A DNA stretch of 64,000 bases, taken from positions 3,092,169-3,156,168 of the forward strand of contig NZ_CP049780.1 in NCBI RefSeq assembly GCF_011193355.1. The letters run 5' to 3'. How positions within the stretch are numbered: position 1 is the first letter of the stretch; each line of letters begins with the position of its first letter. Position numbers and translations under genes: made by a program. This DNA is from Streptomyces sp. JB150. Lineage in GTDB: Bacteria; Actinomycetota; Actinomycetes; Streptomycetales; Streptomycetaceae. Positions 8,108 through 18,564 of this stretch are shown piece after piece. The notes under the pieces were generated by a model, which worked only from the letters and a program-made list of their open reading frames with translations, did no database searches and was not told the origin of the DNA.

Positions 8108-9322
8108 TCAGACCACGCGGGTGCCGCGGCGCCACACGCCGGTGACCAGGGGAACGCCCGGCCGGTAGGCCAGGTGCACGTGGCTGGGGGCGTCGAGCAG
8201 GATCAGGTCGGCGCGGGCTCCCGGGGTGATGCGGCCGATGTCGGTGCGGCGCAGGGCCGCCGCGCCGCCCGCCGTGGCCGACCAGACCGCCTCGTCGGGG
8301 GTCATGCCCATGTCCCGGACGGCGAGGGCGATGCAGAACGGGACGGACGAGGTGAACGACGAGCCCGGGTTGCAGTCGGTGGACAGGGCGACCGTCACCC
8401 CCGCGTCGAGCAGCCGGCGGGCGTCCGGCCACGGGGCGCGGGTGGAGAACTCGGCGCCGGGCAGGAGCGTGGCGACGGTACGGCCGCTCGCGAGCGCGTC
8501 GACGTCGGCGTCCGTCAGGTGGGTGCAGTGGTCGGCGCTGGCCGCGTCCAGCTCGACGGCGAGCTGGACGCCGGGACCGTACGACAGCTGGTTGGCGTGG
8601 ATGCGCGGGTGCAGGCCCTTCGCCTTGCCCGCGGTGAGGATCGCGCGGGCCTGGTCGCCGTCGAAGGCGCCCTGCTCGCAGAAGACGTCGATCCAGCGGG
8701 CGTACGGCGCGCAGGCGTCCAGCATCTCGCCGGTGACCAGGGAGACATAGGCGGCCGGGTCGTCGGCGTGGTCCGGGGGGACGATGTGGGCGCCGAGGTA
8801 GGTGACCTCGTCGGTGTGGGCGGCGGCGATCCGCAGGGCGCGGGCCTCGTCGGCGACGGTCAGGCCGTAGCCCGACTTGGTCTCGAAGGTGGTCGTGCCC
8901 TGGCGCAGCGCCTCGGTGAGGTAACGGGTGAGGTTCGCCTCCAGTTCCGCGTCGGAGGCGGCGCGGGTGGCGGCGACGGTGGTGCGGATGCCGCCCGCGC
9001 TGTAGGGCCGCCCGGACATGCGGGCGTTGAACTCCTCGGTGCGGTCGCCGGAGAAGACCAGGTGGGAGTGGGAGTCGACGAAGCCGGGGAGGACCGCCCG
9101 GCCGCCCGCGTCGACCCGATTGTCAGTGGCGGGTGCTTTGCTTGCTTCACCGGTCCACGCGACGCGGTCGCCGTCGATGACGACGGCCGCGTCCCGGACC
9201 AGTCCGAGGGGGGAATCGTCACCGAGGGAGGGGTCGTTGGTGACCAGAGCGGCGATGTTGGTGATGAGCGTGCTCGCGGTGCTCGCGGAATGGGCGGGGC
9301 TGACGGTCGTCGCGTTGCTCAT
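8108..9322 (-). CDS. hutI: Imidazolonepropionase HutI
   Basis: A 404-residue metal-dependent amidohydrolase that opens 4-imidazolone-5-propionate to N-formimino-L-glutamate, the third step of histidine degradation. The metal-binding HxH lies in [18 protein letters not shown], followed by KSGYGL, the HIVPPDHA segment typical of Hut[10 protein letters not shown], and DCNPGSS near the C-terminal metal aspartate. I start at the ATG at 9320-9322, preceded by a short purine-rich stretch; the frame stays open far upstream, but there it is antisense-like shadow of hutF. The gene follows hutF by 68 bases on the same strand and is probably co-transcribed with it and hutU. Confidence 0.92.
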   Translation of the reverse strand: MSNATTVSPAHSASTASTLITNIAALVTNDPSLGDDSPLGLVRDAAVVIDGDRVAWTGEASKAPATDNRVDAGGRAVLPGFVDSHSHLVFSGDRTEEFNARMSGRPYSAGGIRTTVAATRAASDAELEANLTRYLTEALRQGTTTFETKSGYGLTVADEARALRIAAAHTDEVTYLGAHIVPPDHADDPAAYVSLVTGEMLDACAPYARWIDVFCEQGAFDGDQARAILTAGKAKGLHPRIHANQLSYGPGVQLAVELDAASADHCTHLTDADVDALASGRTVATLLPGAEFSTRAPWPDARRLLDAGVTVALSTDCNPGSSFTSSVPFCIALAVRDMGMTPDEAVWSATAGGAAALRRTDIGRITPGARADLILLDAPSHVHLAYRPGVPLVTGVWRRGTRVV

Positions 9323-9390
9323 GGCGTCCTTGGTGGCCTGGTCGGCGGTGGGATCGGGGGCGGGGGACGAGGCGGGTGCGCTGCCCCGGT

Positions 9391-10728
9391 TCATCCGCGC
9401 AGGGCTGCGACGGCGTCCGCGAGGGCTCCCGGCACATCCGGCACGAGGGAGTGCGCCCCGTCCCGCACGACGTGCCGGCCTGCCACGACCGTGTGCGTCA
9501 CGTCCGCTGCCGACGCGGCGAATACGGCCGTCTCGGCCCCGAGCCGCACAGGCGGCCCTGCCGTCCTGACCGTGTCGAGCGCGATCGTCGTGAAGTCGGC
9601 GAGCGCGCCGGGCTCCAGGGTGCCGGCGTCGGTCCAGCCGAGGGCGGCGTGGCCGTCGGCGGTGGCCGCCCGCAGCAGGGCGGCGGCCGTCCAGTGGCCG
9701 CGGGTGCGGCTGCGCAGCCGCTCGTTCAGCTCCATCGCCCGCGCCTCCTCCAGCAGGTTGATCACGGCGTGGCTGTCGGAGCCGAGGCAGAGCGGGGAGC
9801 CCTCGTTCTGGAGGGCGACGGCGGGTCCGATGCCGTCGGCGAGGTCGCGCTCGGTGGTCGGGCACATGCAGGTGCCGGTGCCGGTGGAGCCGATGAGGGA
9901 GATGTCCTCGGCGGTGAGGTGGGTGTTGTGCACGCCGGTGGTGCGCGGGCCGAGCACGCCGTGCTGGGCGAGGAGCTGCGCCGGGGTGCACCCGTGGACT
10001 TCCCGGCAGGCGTCGTTCTCGGCGGTCTGCTCGGACAGGTGCACATGCAGCGGGGCCCGCCGCTCGTCGGCCCAGCGGGCCACGGTCGCCAACTGGTCCG
10101 CCGGCACGGCCCGTACGGAGTGGACGGCGGCCCCGATCCGCGCGTGATCGCGTTCCTTGAGACCTGAACAGCGTTCGGCCCAGGCTTCGGCGTCGCCGTC
10201 GGAGAAGCGGAGCTGATGGCGGTTGGGCGGCTGTCCGAAGCCGGCGGAGAGGTAGGCGGTGTCGAGGAGGGTGATGCGGATGCCGGCTTCGGCGGCGGCC
10301 GCGATCAGGGCCTCGCCCATCGCGTTGGGGTCGGCGTACGGGGTGCCGCCGGGGGCGTGGTGCACGTAGTGGAACTCGCCGACGGCCGTGATGCCGGCGA
10401 GGGCCATCTCGGCGTACACCGCGCGGGCCAGGGCGTGGTAGGTGTCCGGGGTGAGCCGGTCGGCGACGGCGTACATGACCTCGCGCCAGGTCCAGAAGGT
10501 GCCGCTGCCGACCTGGACGGAGCCGCGCAGGGCGCGGTGGAAGGCGTGGCTGTGCGCGTTGGCGAGGCCGGGCAGGGTGAGGCCGCGCAGCACCTCGGCG
10601 CCGGGCGGCGGGGTGCCGGTGCCGGTCCGGACGGCGGTGATGCGCCCGTCGTCGGTCTCCAGGGCCACGCCGGACTCGACGCGGTCGCCGAGCCAGGCGT
10701 GCTCCAGCCAGTAGGTCGCCTTGGTCAC
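9391..10728 (-). CDS. hutF: Formimidoylglutamate deiminase HutF
   Basis: A 445-residue amidohydrolase that deiminates N-formimino-L-glutamate to N-formyl-L-glutamate and ammonia. Visible metal and active-site motifs are [13 protein letters not shown] (HxH), the HutF-typical [21 protein letters not shown] with a metal His, and [14 protein letters not shown] with the metal Asp. The start is GTG at 10726-10728, which overlaps the TGA of the preceding M20 amidohydrolase by four bases (GTGA), so the two are translationally coupled. HutF marks the five-step pathway in which formylglutamate, not formamide plus glutamate, is the last intermediate. No classical HutG (N-formylglutamate deformylase) gene lies in the cluster. 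Confidence 0.9.
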   Translation of the reverse strand: MTKATYWLEHAWLGDRVESGVALETDDGRITAVRTGTGTPPPGAEVLRGLTLPGLANAHSHAFHRALRGSVQVGSGTFWTWREVMYAVADRLTPDTYHALARAVYAEMALAGITAVGEFHYVHHAPGGTPYADPNAMGEALIAAAAEAGIRITLLDTAYLSAGFGQPPNRHQLRFSDGDAEAWAERCSGLKERDHARIGAAVHSVRAVPADQLATVARWADERRAPLHVHLSEQTAENDACREVHGCTPAQLLAQHGVLGPRTTGVHNTHLTAEDISLIGSTGTGTCMCPTTERDLADGIGPAVALQNEGSPLCLGSDSHAVINLLEEARAMELNERLRSRTRGHWTAAALLRAATADGHAALGWTDAGTLEPGALADFTTIALDTVRTAGPPVRLGAETAVFAASAADVTHTVVAGRHVVRDGAHSLVPDVPGALADAVAALRG

Positions 10729-11947
10729 GTGCGGGCCAGTCCTTCCAGTACGTCGGCGAGGGCGAGCACCCCGGCCACGCAGTCGTCCTCGGTCGCGGAC
10801 TCGGCCGGGGAGTGCGAGACACCGGTGGGGTTGCGCACGAACAGCATGGCGGTCGGCACGGTCCCGGAGAGGATCCCGGCGTCGTGTCCGGCACCCGTGC
10901 CGAGGACGGGGACCTTGAGGTCGGTGTCCGTGCCGAGGATGCGGGCGAGTTCGTCGCGCAGGGCGTGGTCGAACTCGACGACGGGGGTGAACGACTCGCG
11001 GACCACGTCGAGGTCGACGCCGTGCGCGGCGGCGTACTCGCGGGCGGCCCGCTCCACGCCGTCCACCACCGTGTCGAGGGTGCCCTGGTCGGCGGCGCGG
11101 GAGTCGAGCCAGCCGCGCACCAGGGAGGGGATCGCGTTGACGCCGTTCGGCTCCACGGCGATCTTCCCGAAGGTGGCGACGGCCCCGGCGAGCCGGGCCT
11201 CGCGGCGGGCGGCGAGCACGGTCTCGGCGTACGGCAGCATGGGGTCGCGCCGGTCGGCGAGGCGGGTGGTGCCCGCGTGGTTGGCCTCGCCGCGGAAGTC
11301 GAACCGCCAGCGCCCGTGCGGCCAGATGGCACTGGCGACGCCGACGGCGTCCCCGGTCAGGTCCAGCGCCCGGCCCTGCTCGACGTGGAGCTCGACGAAC
11401 GCGCCGATGCGGGCGAGGCGTTCGGGGTCCGGTCCGATGGCGTCGGGGTCGTGTCCGGCGGCCTCCATGGCCCGGGCCAGGGTGACGCCGTCGCCGTCGG
11501 TGAGGCGGTGGGCCTGCTCGCGGCCGAGCCGGCCCGCGGTGAGCCGGGAGCCCACGCAGGCCAGCCCGAAGCGGGCGCCCTCCTCGTCGCCGAAGTTGAC
11601 GATGGCGAGCGGCTTGGCGAGCCGTGCGTTCCTGCGGCGCAGCTCGTCCAGCGCGGCGAAGGAGGACACCACTCCGAGCGGTCCGTCGAAGGCCCCTCCG
11701 TCGGGCACGGAGTCCAGGTGCGAACCGGTGACGACGGCGTCCCCGGCGGCGGGGTCCCCGAGCCAGGCCCACTGGTTGCCGTTGCGGTCCACCTCGTACG
11801 CCAGCCCCCTGCTCCGGGCCTGCTGCTCGAACCAGGCCCGGCACTCCCGGTCGGCCCCGGTCCACGCGAACCGCCGGTAGCCGCCGGAGCCGGGGTGCCG
11901 CCCGATGGGCAGCAGCTCCCGCCACATCTCCTGGAAGGAGGGCTCGC

Positions 11948-11951
<4 letters not shown>
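10725..11951 (-). CDS. M20-family amidohydrolase (allantoate / N-carbamoyl amino acid type) in the hut operon
   Basis: A 408-residue zinc-dependent amidase of the M20 family, in the allantoate amidohydrolase / N-carbamoyl-L-amino-acid hydrolase branch. Metal ligands are visible in [20 protein letters not shown] (His and bridging Asp), [11 protein letters not shown] (Glu pair) and [10 protein letters not shown]; the dimerisation-side motif is GTGAGHDAG. It begins with GTG at 11949-11951, overlapping the hutU stop by four bases, and its own stop overlaps the hutF start. It is thus locked between two histidine-degradation genes. Automatic annotation calls such proteins allantoate amidohydrolase, but context suggests it hydrolyses N-formyl-L-glutamate made by HutF. 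That substrate is my inference. Confidence 0.85.
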
Positions 11952-13612
<1,661 letters not shown>

Positions 13613-13651
13613 GGCGTGCCTCCTGACGGACGACGATCTTTGTTTCTACGG

Positions 13652-13688
13652 CTATTCACATCCTGACGCCATGAATAGACCTAGTCAA
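13652..13688 (-). promoter_or_regulatory. hutU promoter with overlapping inverted repeat CTATTCA-N13-TGAATAG
   Basis: On the minus strand a -35 TTGACT (13683-13688) and -10 CAGGAT (13660-13665) are spaced 17 bases. An inverted repeat with arms CTATTCA at 13652-13658 and TGAATAG at 13672-13678 straddles the -10 box. This geometry suits a repressor site. The 168-base gap also serves the divergent decarboxylase gene, so both could share control. Promoter and operator are inferred from sequence alone. Confidence 0.5.
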
Positions 13689-13780
13689 TACAACGGTGTC
13701 CCGGCGCGGGCGCGCTGCGGATGTTTCGCTGGAGGGGGTCCCGGAGACCTGGACCGGACGACGAGACGACGGGGGATGCT

Positions 13781-15286
13781 GTGGTCGACGTGAATGACGG
13801 AAGGGCCATGCGGGACGAGCGGGACGAGCGCGGCGACGGCAGGACCGCGCGGGACGAGCGGGCCGCGCGGGACGAGCCGGGTGCGCTGGGGGAGCCGGGC
13901 GAGCCGGGCGAGCCGGGCGAGCGGGCCACGCCTGACGAGCCGGGTGGCGCCGCGCGGGCGGCCAGCCGGGACGACGCGGTCCGCGCGGCGGTGGAGCAGG
14001 GCCTGCTGGGCCCCGCCACGCCGCTCGTCGGGCTGCTCGACGTCACCGGGATCCGCGAGTCGGCCGCCGAGCTGCGGGCCGCGTTCGACGCGGTGGTGGC
14101 GCCGGGCACTCCGGTGCTGCACGCCTTCGCGGTGAAGGCGACCCCGCTGGTGCCCGTACTGCGGCTGCTGCGCGAGGAGGGGATCGGCGCGGAGGTGGCG
14201 AGCCCCGGTGAGCTGGCCCTGGCCCGCGCGGCGGGCATGCCGCCGGAGCGGACCGTGCTCGACTCCCCCGCGAAGACCCCGGCCGAGCTGCGGGAGGCGC
14301 TGGCGCTGGGCATCGCCGTCAACGCGGACAACCCGCAGGAGCTGGCCCGCCTCGACGCGCTGATGGCGTCCGCGCCCAGCCGCTCACCGCTGGGACTGCG
14401 GGTGAACCCGCAGGTCGGCGGCGGTTCCATCGAGGCGCTGTCCACCGCGACGGCCACCTCGAAGTTCGGCGTGGCGCTGCGCGACGAGGGCGCGCGGGAG
14501 TGGGTGATCCGGGCGTACGCCGACCGGCCCTGGCTCACCCGGCTGCACGCGCACACCGGCTCGCAGGGCATCCCCCTGTCGCTCATGGCCCGGGGGATCG
14601 CCGAGGTCCACGCGCTCGCCGAGGAGATCAACCGGCGGATCGGCCGCCCGCAGATCGACACGATCGACATCGGCGGCGGCCTGCCGGTGAACTTCGCCTC
14701 CGACGAGACGAGCCCGACGTACGCGCAGTACGCCCGCCTGCTGCGGGAGGCCGTCCCGGCGCTCTTCGACGGCCGCTACGGCCTGGTCACCGAGTTCGGC
14801 CGCTCCCTGCTGGCCAAGCACGGCACGGTGGTGGCGCGGGTGGAATACACCAAGACGTCGGGCGGACGCCCGGTGGCGGTGACGCACGCGGGCGTCCAGG
14901 TGGCCACCCGCACGGTCTACGCGCCCTCCGCGTGGCCGCTGCGCATAGCGGCCTACGACGCGAAGGGCCGCCCCAAGGAGGGCCCGGAGACCGTCCAGGA
15001 CGTCGCGGGTCCCGCCTGCTTCGCCGGCGACCTGCTCGCCGAGGCCCGCGCCCTGCCCCTGCTCGAACCCGGGGACTACGCGGCCGCGCTGGACACCGGG
15101 GCGTACTACTTCGCCCACCACTACGCGTACAACTCGCTGGCCCGCCCCGGCATCCACGGCTTCGTGCCCGACGGTGCCGGAGGGGTGGCCTTCGCGACCG
15201 TCCGTGAGCCGCAGACGCTCCAGGAGATCGTGGCCGAGTCCGGCGGAGCCCGCGCCGACGCGCTGACCGGGCTCCGACGGCCGTAA
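13781..15286 (+). CDS. Fold-III PLP-dependent decarboxylase (LysA/ODC-like)
   Basis: About 501 residues. The first 70 are low-complexity, with repeated RDER and GEP triplets. The rest is an alanine-racemase-fold decarboxylase like diaminopimelate or ornithine decarboxylases: LHAFAVKATPLVPVL contains the PLP-binding Lys, IDTIDIGGGLPVNF the phosphate-binding glycines, LVTEFGRSLLAKHG the conserved Glu/Arg, and DTGAYYFAHHYAYNSLARPG the C-terminal PLP motif. The usual substrate-side CExxD box reads CFAGD, so substrate specificity may differ from DAP. It is divergent from hutU across a shared control region. The start is uncertain: GTG at 13781 follows GGGGGA; ATG at 13808 also has a usable GGAAGGG. 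Substrate unknown. Confidence 0.75.
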   Translation: MVDVNDGRAMRDERDERGDGRTARDERAARDEPGALGEPGEPGEPGERATPDEPGGAARAASRDDAVRAAVEQGLLGPATPLVGLLDVTGIRESAAELRAAFDAVVAPGTPVLHAFAVKATPLVPVLRLLREEGIGAEVASPGELALARAAGMPPERTVLDSPAKTPAELREALALGIAVNADNPQELARLDALMASAPSRSPLGLRVNPQVGGGSIEALSTATATSKFGVALRDEGAREWVIRAYADRPWLTRLHAHTGSQGIPLSLMARGIAEVHALAEEINRRIGRPQIDTIDIGGGLPVNFASDETSPTYAQYARLLREAVPALFDGRYGLVTEFGRSLLAKHGTVVARVEYTKTSGGRPVAVTHAGVQVATRTVYAPSAWPLRIAAYDAKGRPKEGPETVQDVAGPACFAGDLLAEARALPLLEPGDYAAALDTGAYYFAHHYAYNSLARPGIHGFVPDGAGGVAFATVREPQTLQEIVAESGGARADALTGLRRP

Positions 15287-15447
15287 GCTGAACCACCGTT
15301 GCCGGTGGGGGACACGTGGTCAGCCGACCCACACTAGTACGCCGGACGCATGTTCCCGTAGAAAATGCCAGAACCCTCACCCCTCGTCCGCACGGTGCGT
15401 AGCGTCGGTGTCACTCGACGGAACGCCAGGCGGGGAGGGGAGCCACG

Positions 15448-15840
15448 GTGCCCGGAATCGACGAGTGCTTGCTGGACGCCATGCGATTGCCCGGTGCCCG
15501 GGGTGCCGCGCTGGTGGACTGGACGAGCGGGCTGGCGCTCGGTGTCGTCGGGGAGTTCCCCGGCGGTGACGCGGAGGCGGCCTGCGCCGAGTCGGCGGAA
15601 CTCGCCCGGCTCGCCGCCGAGCACAAGACGTTCGCCCCGGACGGCGGCCCCGGCGAGGCGGATCCGCCGGTCGAGGACCTGCTGATCAGCAACCGGGACT
15701 CGTACCACGTGCTGCGGTTCGTGCCGACGTCGTTCGACAGCACGGTGTTCCTGCACGTGTGGCTCGGCCGCGCGGACGGCAATCTGGCCCTCGCCCGCAT
15801 CCGGCTGGGCGAGCTGGCCGGACGGCTGGTCCTGGCATGA
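15448..15840 (+). CDS. Roadblock/LC7-like protein (first of three)
   Basis: A 130-residue soluble protein homologous to the roadblock/LC7 protein encoded at 17373-17747: both begin LxxAxxxxGAxGxALVDxTSGxALG and share EDLLIxxxDxYHxxR and a closing LALAR-type helix. Bacterial roadblock proteins form dimers that often act with small GTPases, for example the MglA/MglB pair and the conservons of Streptomyces. No GTPase or kinase is present here. The start is GTG at 15448, preceded by GGGGAGGGGAG. Its stop overlaps the start of the next gene by four bases (ATGA), so the two are translationally coupled. An insertion of about 10 residues (FAPDGGPGEADPP) separates it from the simpler paralogue. Confidence 0.75.
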   Translation: MPGIDECLLDAMRLPGARGAALVDWTSGLALGVVGEFPGGDAEAACAESAELARLAAEHKTFAPDGGPGEADPPVEDLLISNRDSYHVLRFVPTSFDSTVFLHVWLGRADGNLALARIRLGELAGRLVLA

Positions 15841-16796
15841 GAGCCGTCGGCACCACTCCCCCGTTACCGCTGCGCGACCGCGCGGGCGCCGCCGCCCGGG
15901 TGGCGGCCGGACTGTCGCCGATGCTGTCCCGGCTCGCCGCCGAGCGGGCCACCGGCGTCCTGGTCCGCGAGCGCGGCACGCTCCACCTGGCCGAGGGCCG
16001 CGTGGTGCACGCCGAGAGCCCGGCCGCGCCCGGTCTCGACGTCCTGCTGACGGCGCACGGCACGCTGGACGCCGCCGCCTGGCGGGAGGCGGTGGACCGC
16101 GCGGGAGCCGGGCAGGACGCCGGGCGGCTGCTGGTGGACGGCGGCCGCCTCCCGGCGGGCGCGCTGGAACTGTGCCACCTCGGGGCCCTGTTCGACGCGG
16201 CGTACTTCGCGCTCGAGCCGAGCAGCACCCCCGGGCGGTTCCGCTACGGCGAGCCGCGCCCGCCCGCCGTGTTCCGCCCGGTGCCGGTGGCCGACGTCGA
16301 ACGCGAGACCGTGCGCCGGCGGGAGCTGCTGCGGCGCGTCTGGCCCGACCCGGCCACCGACGGCGCCCCGCTGCTGCGGCCCGGCACCGACCCGGTGCCG
16401 CCCCTGCCGCCCCGCCGGCAGGCGGTGCTGGACCTGGTGGACGGCGTCCGCACGGCGGCGGACATCGCCCGGGAGCTGGGCCGGCCGGGCTTCCACACCC
16501 TGGTGGACGTACGGCACCTGGCCGCGGCCGGGCTGCTGGCACCGCGCCCGCAGCCCTCACCAGCCCCGCCGGCCCTACCCGCCCCATGCACTCCACCGCA
16601 CCCGTCGCACCCGCCGCACTCCCCGCGCGGGTCCCGGCCGCGACACGGAGCACGGCCGCGGTCGGGGCCGGGGTCCGGGGCGGGGCCGGGATCCGGGGCG
16701 GGGCAGTTCCCGTCACCGTTCCCGCCGCCGCCCGAGGTCACCGACCCCGACATCGCCCTGCTGAAGAGGCTCAGGGATGCGCTGGAGGCCCTTTGA
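15837..16796 (+). CDS. DUF4388-like protein with C-terminal winged-helix-like segment; contains a TTA codon
   Basis: A 319-residue protein. Residues about 25-150 resemble DUF4388/PatA-type domains (ATGVLVRERGTLHLAEGRVVHAES), a fold often found in gliding-motility and polarity regulators together with roadblock proteins. Residues about 190-250 look like a winged helix (RRQAVLDLVDGVRTAADIARELG, HTLVDVRHLAAAGLL). A Pro/Ser/His-rich linker and a short terminal helix follow. The ATG overlaps the preceding stop. Codon 10 is TTA (15864-15866), the only in-frame TTA I found in the window, so translation should depend on the bldA tRNA. No enzymatic motif is visible. Domain assignment is by pattern, not by search. 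Confidence 0.7.
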   Translation: MRAVGTTPPLPLRDRAGAAARVAAGLSPMLSRLAAERATGVLVRERGTLHLAEGRVVHAESPAAPGLDVLLTAHGTLDAAAWREAVDRAGAGQDAGRLLVDGGRLPAGALELCHLGALFDAAYFALEPSSTPGRFRYGEPRPPAVFRPVPVADVERETVRRRELLRRVWPDPATDGAPLLRPGTDPVPPLPPRRQAVLDLVDGVRTAADIARELGRPGFHTLVDVRHLAAAGLLAPRPQPSPAPPALPAPCTPPHPSHPPHSPRGSRPRHGARPRSGPGSGAGPGSGAGQFPSPFPPPPEVTDPDIALLKRLRDALEAL

Positions 16797-16956
16797 ACGG
16801 CACCGACCGCCGACCGCGATCGCCGAGACCACCGGAACAGCCGGAACCGCCGGGACCGCCGGAACCACTGGGACGGCGGGGACGGTGGGGACGCCGGGGG
16901 CGGCCGGGATCGCCGAGACCGCCGAGATCGCCGTGCGCGCCGAGAGGAGAGAACCG

Positions 16957-17358
16957 ATGGCGGCCGAGCCCGACATCCTCCACGAACTGCACCTGCTGAG
17001 GGCCCGCATGCCCCAGCTGACCGGCGCCCTCGCCGCCAGCGTGGACGGCCTCGTCCTCGCCCACGACACCCCCGGCGTCGAGCCGGAGGGCCTGGCCGCG
17101 CTGACCGCCGCCGCACTCGGCGTCGCGGTGCGGCTGACCGACGCCACCGGCCGCGGCGGACTGCGCGAGCTGCTCGTGCGCGGCGAGCGGGGCTATGTGG
17201 CGACGTACGCGGCGGGCCGCACCGCCGTGCTCACGCTGCTCGCGCAGGACCGCGTCAACGTCGGCCGGCTCCACCTGGAGGGCCGCCGGGCCGGCGCCCG
17301 CATCGGGGAGCTGGTCGAGACGGCGCACCGCACCACCCACACCGTCACCGAGAGTTGA
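16957..17358 (+). CDS. Roadblock/LC7-like protein (second of three)
   Basis: A 133-residue protein with a divergent roadblock-like fold: MPQLTGALAASVDGLVLAHDTPGVEPEGLAAL aligns with the start of roadblock domains (self-inspection of a small beta sheet and flanking helices), and LLVRGERGYVATYAAGRTAVLTLL with the central strands. I start at the ATG at 16957, preceded by AGGAGAG with 6-base spacing. An in-frame extension back to 16777 would read a repetitive Gly/Thr/Ala stretch and overlap the previous gene; it is rejected. The 160 bases before it (16797-16956) are a low-complexity GC run of CCGGAACC-type units. The next gene starts 14 bases downstream, so all four genes are probably one operon. 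Confidence 0.65.
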   Translation: MAAEPDILHELHLLRARMPQLTGALAASVDGLVLAHDTPGVEPEGLAALTAAALGVAVRLTDATGRGGLRELLVRGERGYVATYAAGRTAVLTLLAQDRVNVGRLHLEGRRAGARIGELVETAHRTTHTVTES

Positions 17359-17372
17359 GAGGACCCACCACC

Positions 17373-17747
17373 ATGGCCAACACCGAGACCGCCCTCAAGG
17401 AAGCGCTCTCCTCCATCGAGGGCGCCACCGGTGTCGCGCTCGTCGACTACACCAGCGGCATGGCGCTCGGCACGCTGGGCGGCAGCAAGAGCTTCGACCT
17501 GAACGTCGCCGCCGCGGGCAACACGGACGTGGTGCGCGCCAAGATGCGCACCATGGAGCACCTCGGCCTCAAGAGCGAGATCGAGGACATCCTGATCACC
17601 CTGTCCGACCAGTACCACCTGATCCGGCTGCTCAAGGGCCGCGGCGGCAACGGGCTCTTCCTCTACCTCGCCCTCGACGCCAAGCGGGCCAACCTGGCGA
17701 TGGCCCGCCACCAGCTGAAGAGGATCGAGGAGGAGCTGGAGGTCTGA
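17373..17747 (+). CDS. Roadblock/LC7 domain protein (third of three)
   Basis: A 124-residue protein with the clearest roadblock/LC7 signature of the cluster: ATGVALVDYTSGMALG at the N-terminus, then KMRTMEHLGLKSEIEDILITLSDQYHLIRLL and LYLALDAKRANLAMARHQLKRIEEEL at the C-terminus. The start is the ATG at 17373, after GAGAGGA, 14 bases beyond the stop of the second roadblock gene; a TTG five codons earlier is less likely. It is a clear paralogue of the protein at 15448-15840. It probably forms homo- or heterodimers with its neighbours. Partner and output are unknown. Confidence 0.82.
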   Translation: MANTETALKEALSSIEGATGVALVDYTSGMALGTLGGSKSFDLNVAAAGNTDVVRAKMRTMEHLGLKSEIEDILITLSDQYHLIRLLKGRGGNGLFLYLALDAKRANLAMARHQLKRIEEELEV

Positions 17748-17784
17748 GCCGGAGGTCCGACCCGCTCCTCCTCCGCCGGGCGGG

Positions 17785-18399
17785 TCAGACCAGCGCCGCG
17801 GTGCGGCGCCGCGCCCCGCTCTGCACCGTGGTGCGGCGGCGCGCCCCGCCCGGGGCGGCGTCGCCCGCCGCGACACCCGTGCTGCGGTACGCCCTGACCG
17901 CCTTGCCGGCCGGGCGGCCGCCGCGCGCGGTGAGCCAGTCCACCCGCACCCACAGCAGCTCCTCCTGCGCCCGCTCCCGGCGGCCCAGCCACGCCGCCTT
18001 CAGCCACAGGCCCACCCCGCACCCGGCGAGCAGCAGCCCGCCGGCCACCGGCACCGCGGCGTTGGCGCCCAGCGCGGCGAGGAACCCGAGCAGCAGCCAC
18101 CAGCGGTGCCCGCGCCGCCAGGTCCGGGTCGTCACCGCGCGGTCCTGCAGGACGTCGTACCTCCCGGCGCGGGCCGTCCCGCGGGTCAGCCCGGCGTAGC
18201 GCCGGCGGCGGGCGCCGGCCACCACCGCGGCGGCCGCGACGAACAGCGCGGCACCCGCGTACACCCCGATCCGCCGGCCCGTCAGTCCCGGGATCGCCAG
18301 GCCGATCCCGGCCGCGCAGACGCCCAGCCACCACAACGGCGCGGCGCCCGCCCGTACGACGACGGCCACCCGAGCCAGTCCCTGACCTCCGCGTGCCAC
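17785..18399 (-). CDS. Conserved membrane protein
   Basis: A 204-residue protein with four hydrophobic segments: about 17-36, 40-60, 100-120 and 120-137 (LLLGFLAALGANAAV, GGLLLAGCGVGLWL). A cytosolic loop rich in Arg follows the first pair, and the C-terminus carries two copies of GARRRT. The GTG at 18397-18399 is preceded by AGGAGG at ideal spacing and is preferred over an ATG 30 bases earlier. The gene is convergent with the roadblock operon with only 37 bases between stops. I recognise no family. Confidence 0.65.
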   Translation of the reverse strand: MARGGQGLARVAVVVRAGAAPLWWLGVCAAGIGLAIPGLTGRRIGVYAGAALFVAAAAVVAGARRRRYAGLTRGTARAGRYDVLQDRAVTTRTWRRGHRWWLLLGFLAALGANAAVPVAGGLLLAGCGVGLWLKAAWLGRRERAQEELLWVRVDWLTARGGRPAGKAVRAYRSTGVAAGDAAPGGARRRTTVQSGARRRTAALV

Positions 18400-18564
18400 G
18401 TTCCGCCTCCTCGTCGTCCGGCACGACACTGATGGCCCGGCAGGTTAGCGCCGGAACCTGAGACGAGTCTGAGAACACGCGCGCACGCGGGCAAGGGGGA
18501 ACGCGCGGGCAGGGCGGGCACGAAGACGAGGCGGGCGCGAGCGCGAGGGCGGGCGCGCGGGCGG

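Noticed and set aside
9323..11332. In-frame extension of hutI far upstream
   Set aside because: The frame stays open through the hutF and M20 genes but reads Arg/Pro/Ala-rich shadow; hutI homology starts at the ATG at 9322.
16777..16956. Upstream extension of the second roadblock gene
   Set aside because: It overlaps the preceding gene and reads repetitive Gly/Thr/Ala; a strong AGGAGAG precedes the ATG at 16957.
17759..17786. Hairpin GACCCGC/GCGGGTC after the roadblock operon
   Set aside because: Only seven pairs and it overlaps the stop codon of the convergent membrane-protein gene; too weak to call a terminator.
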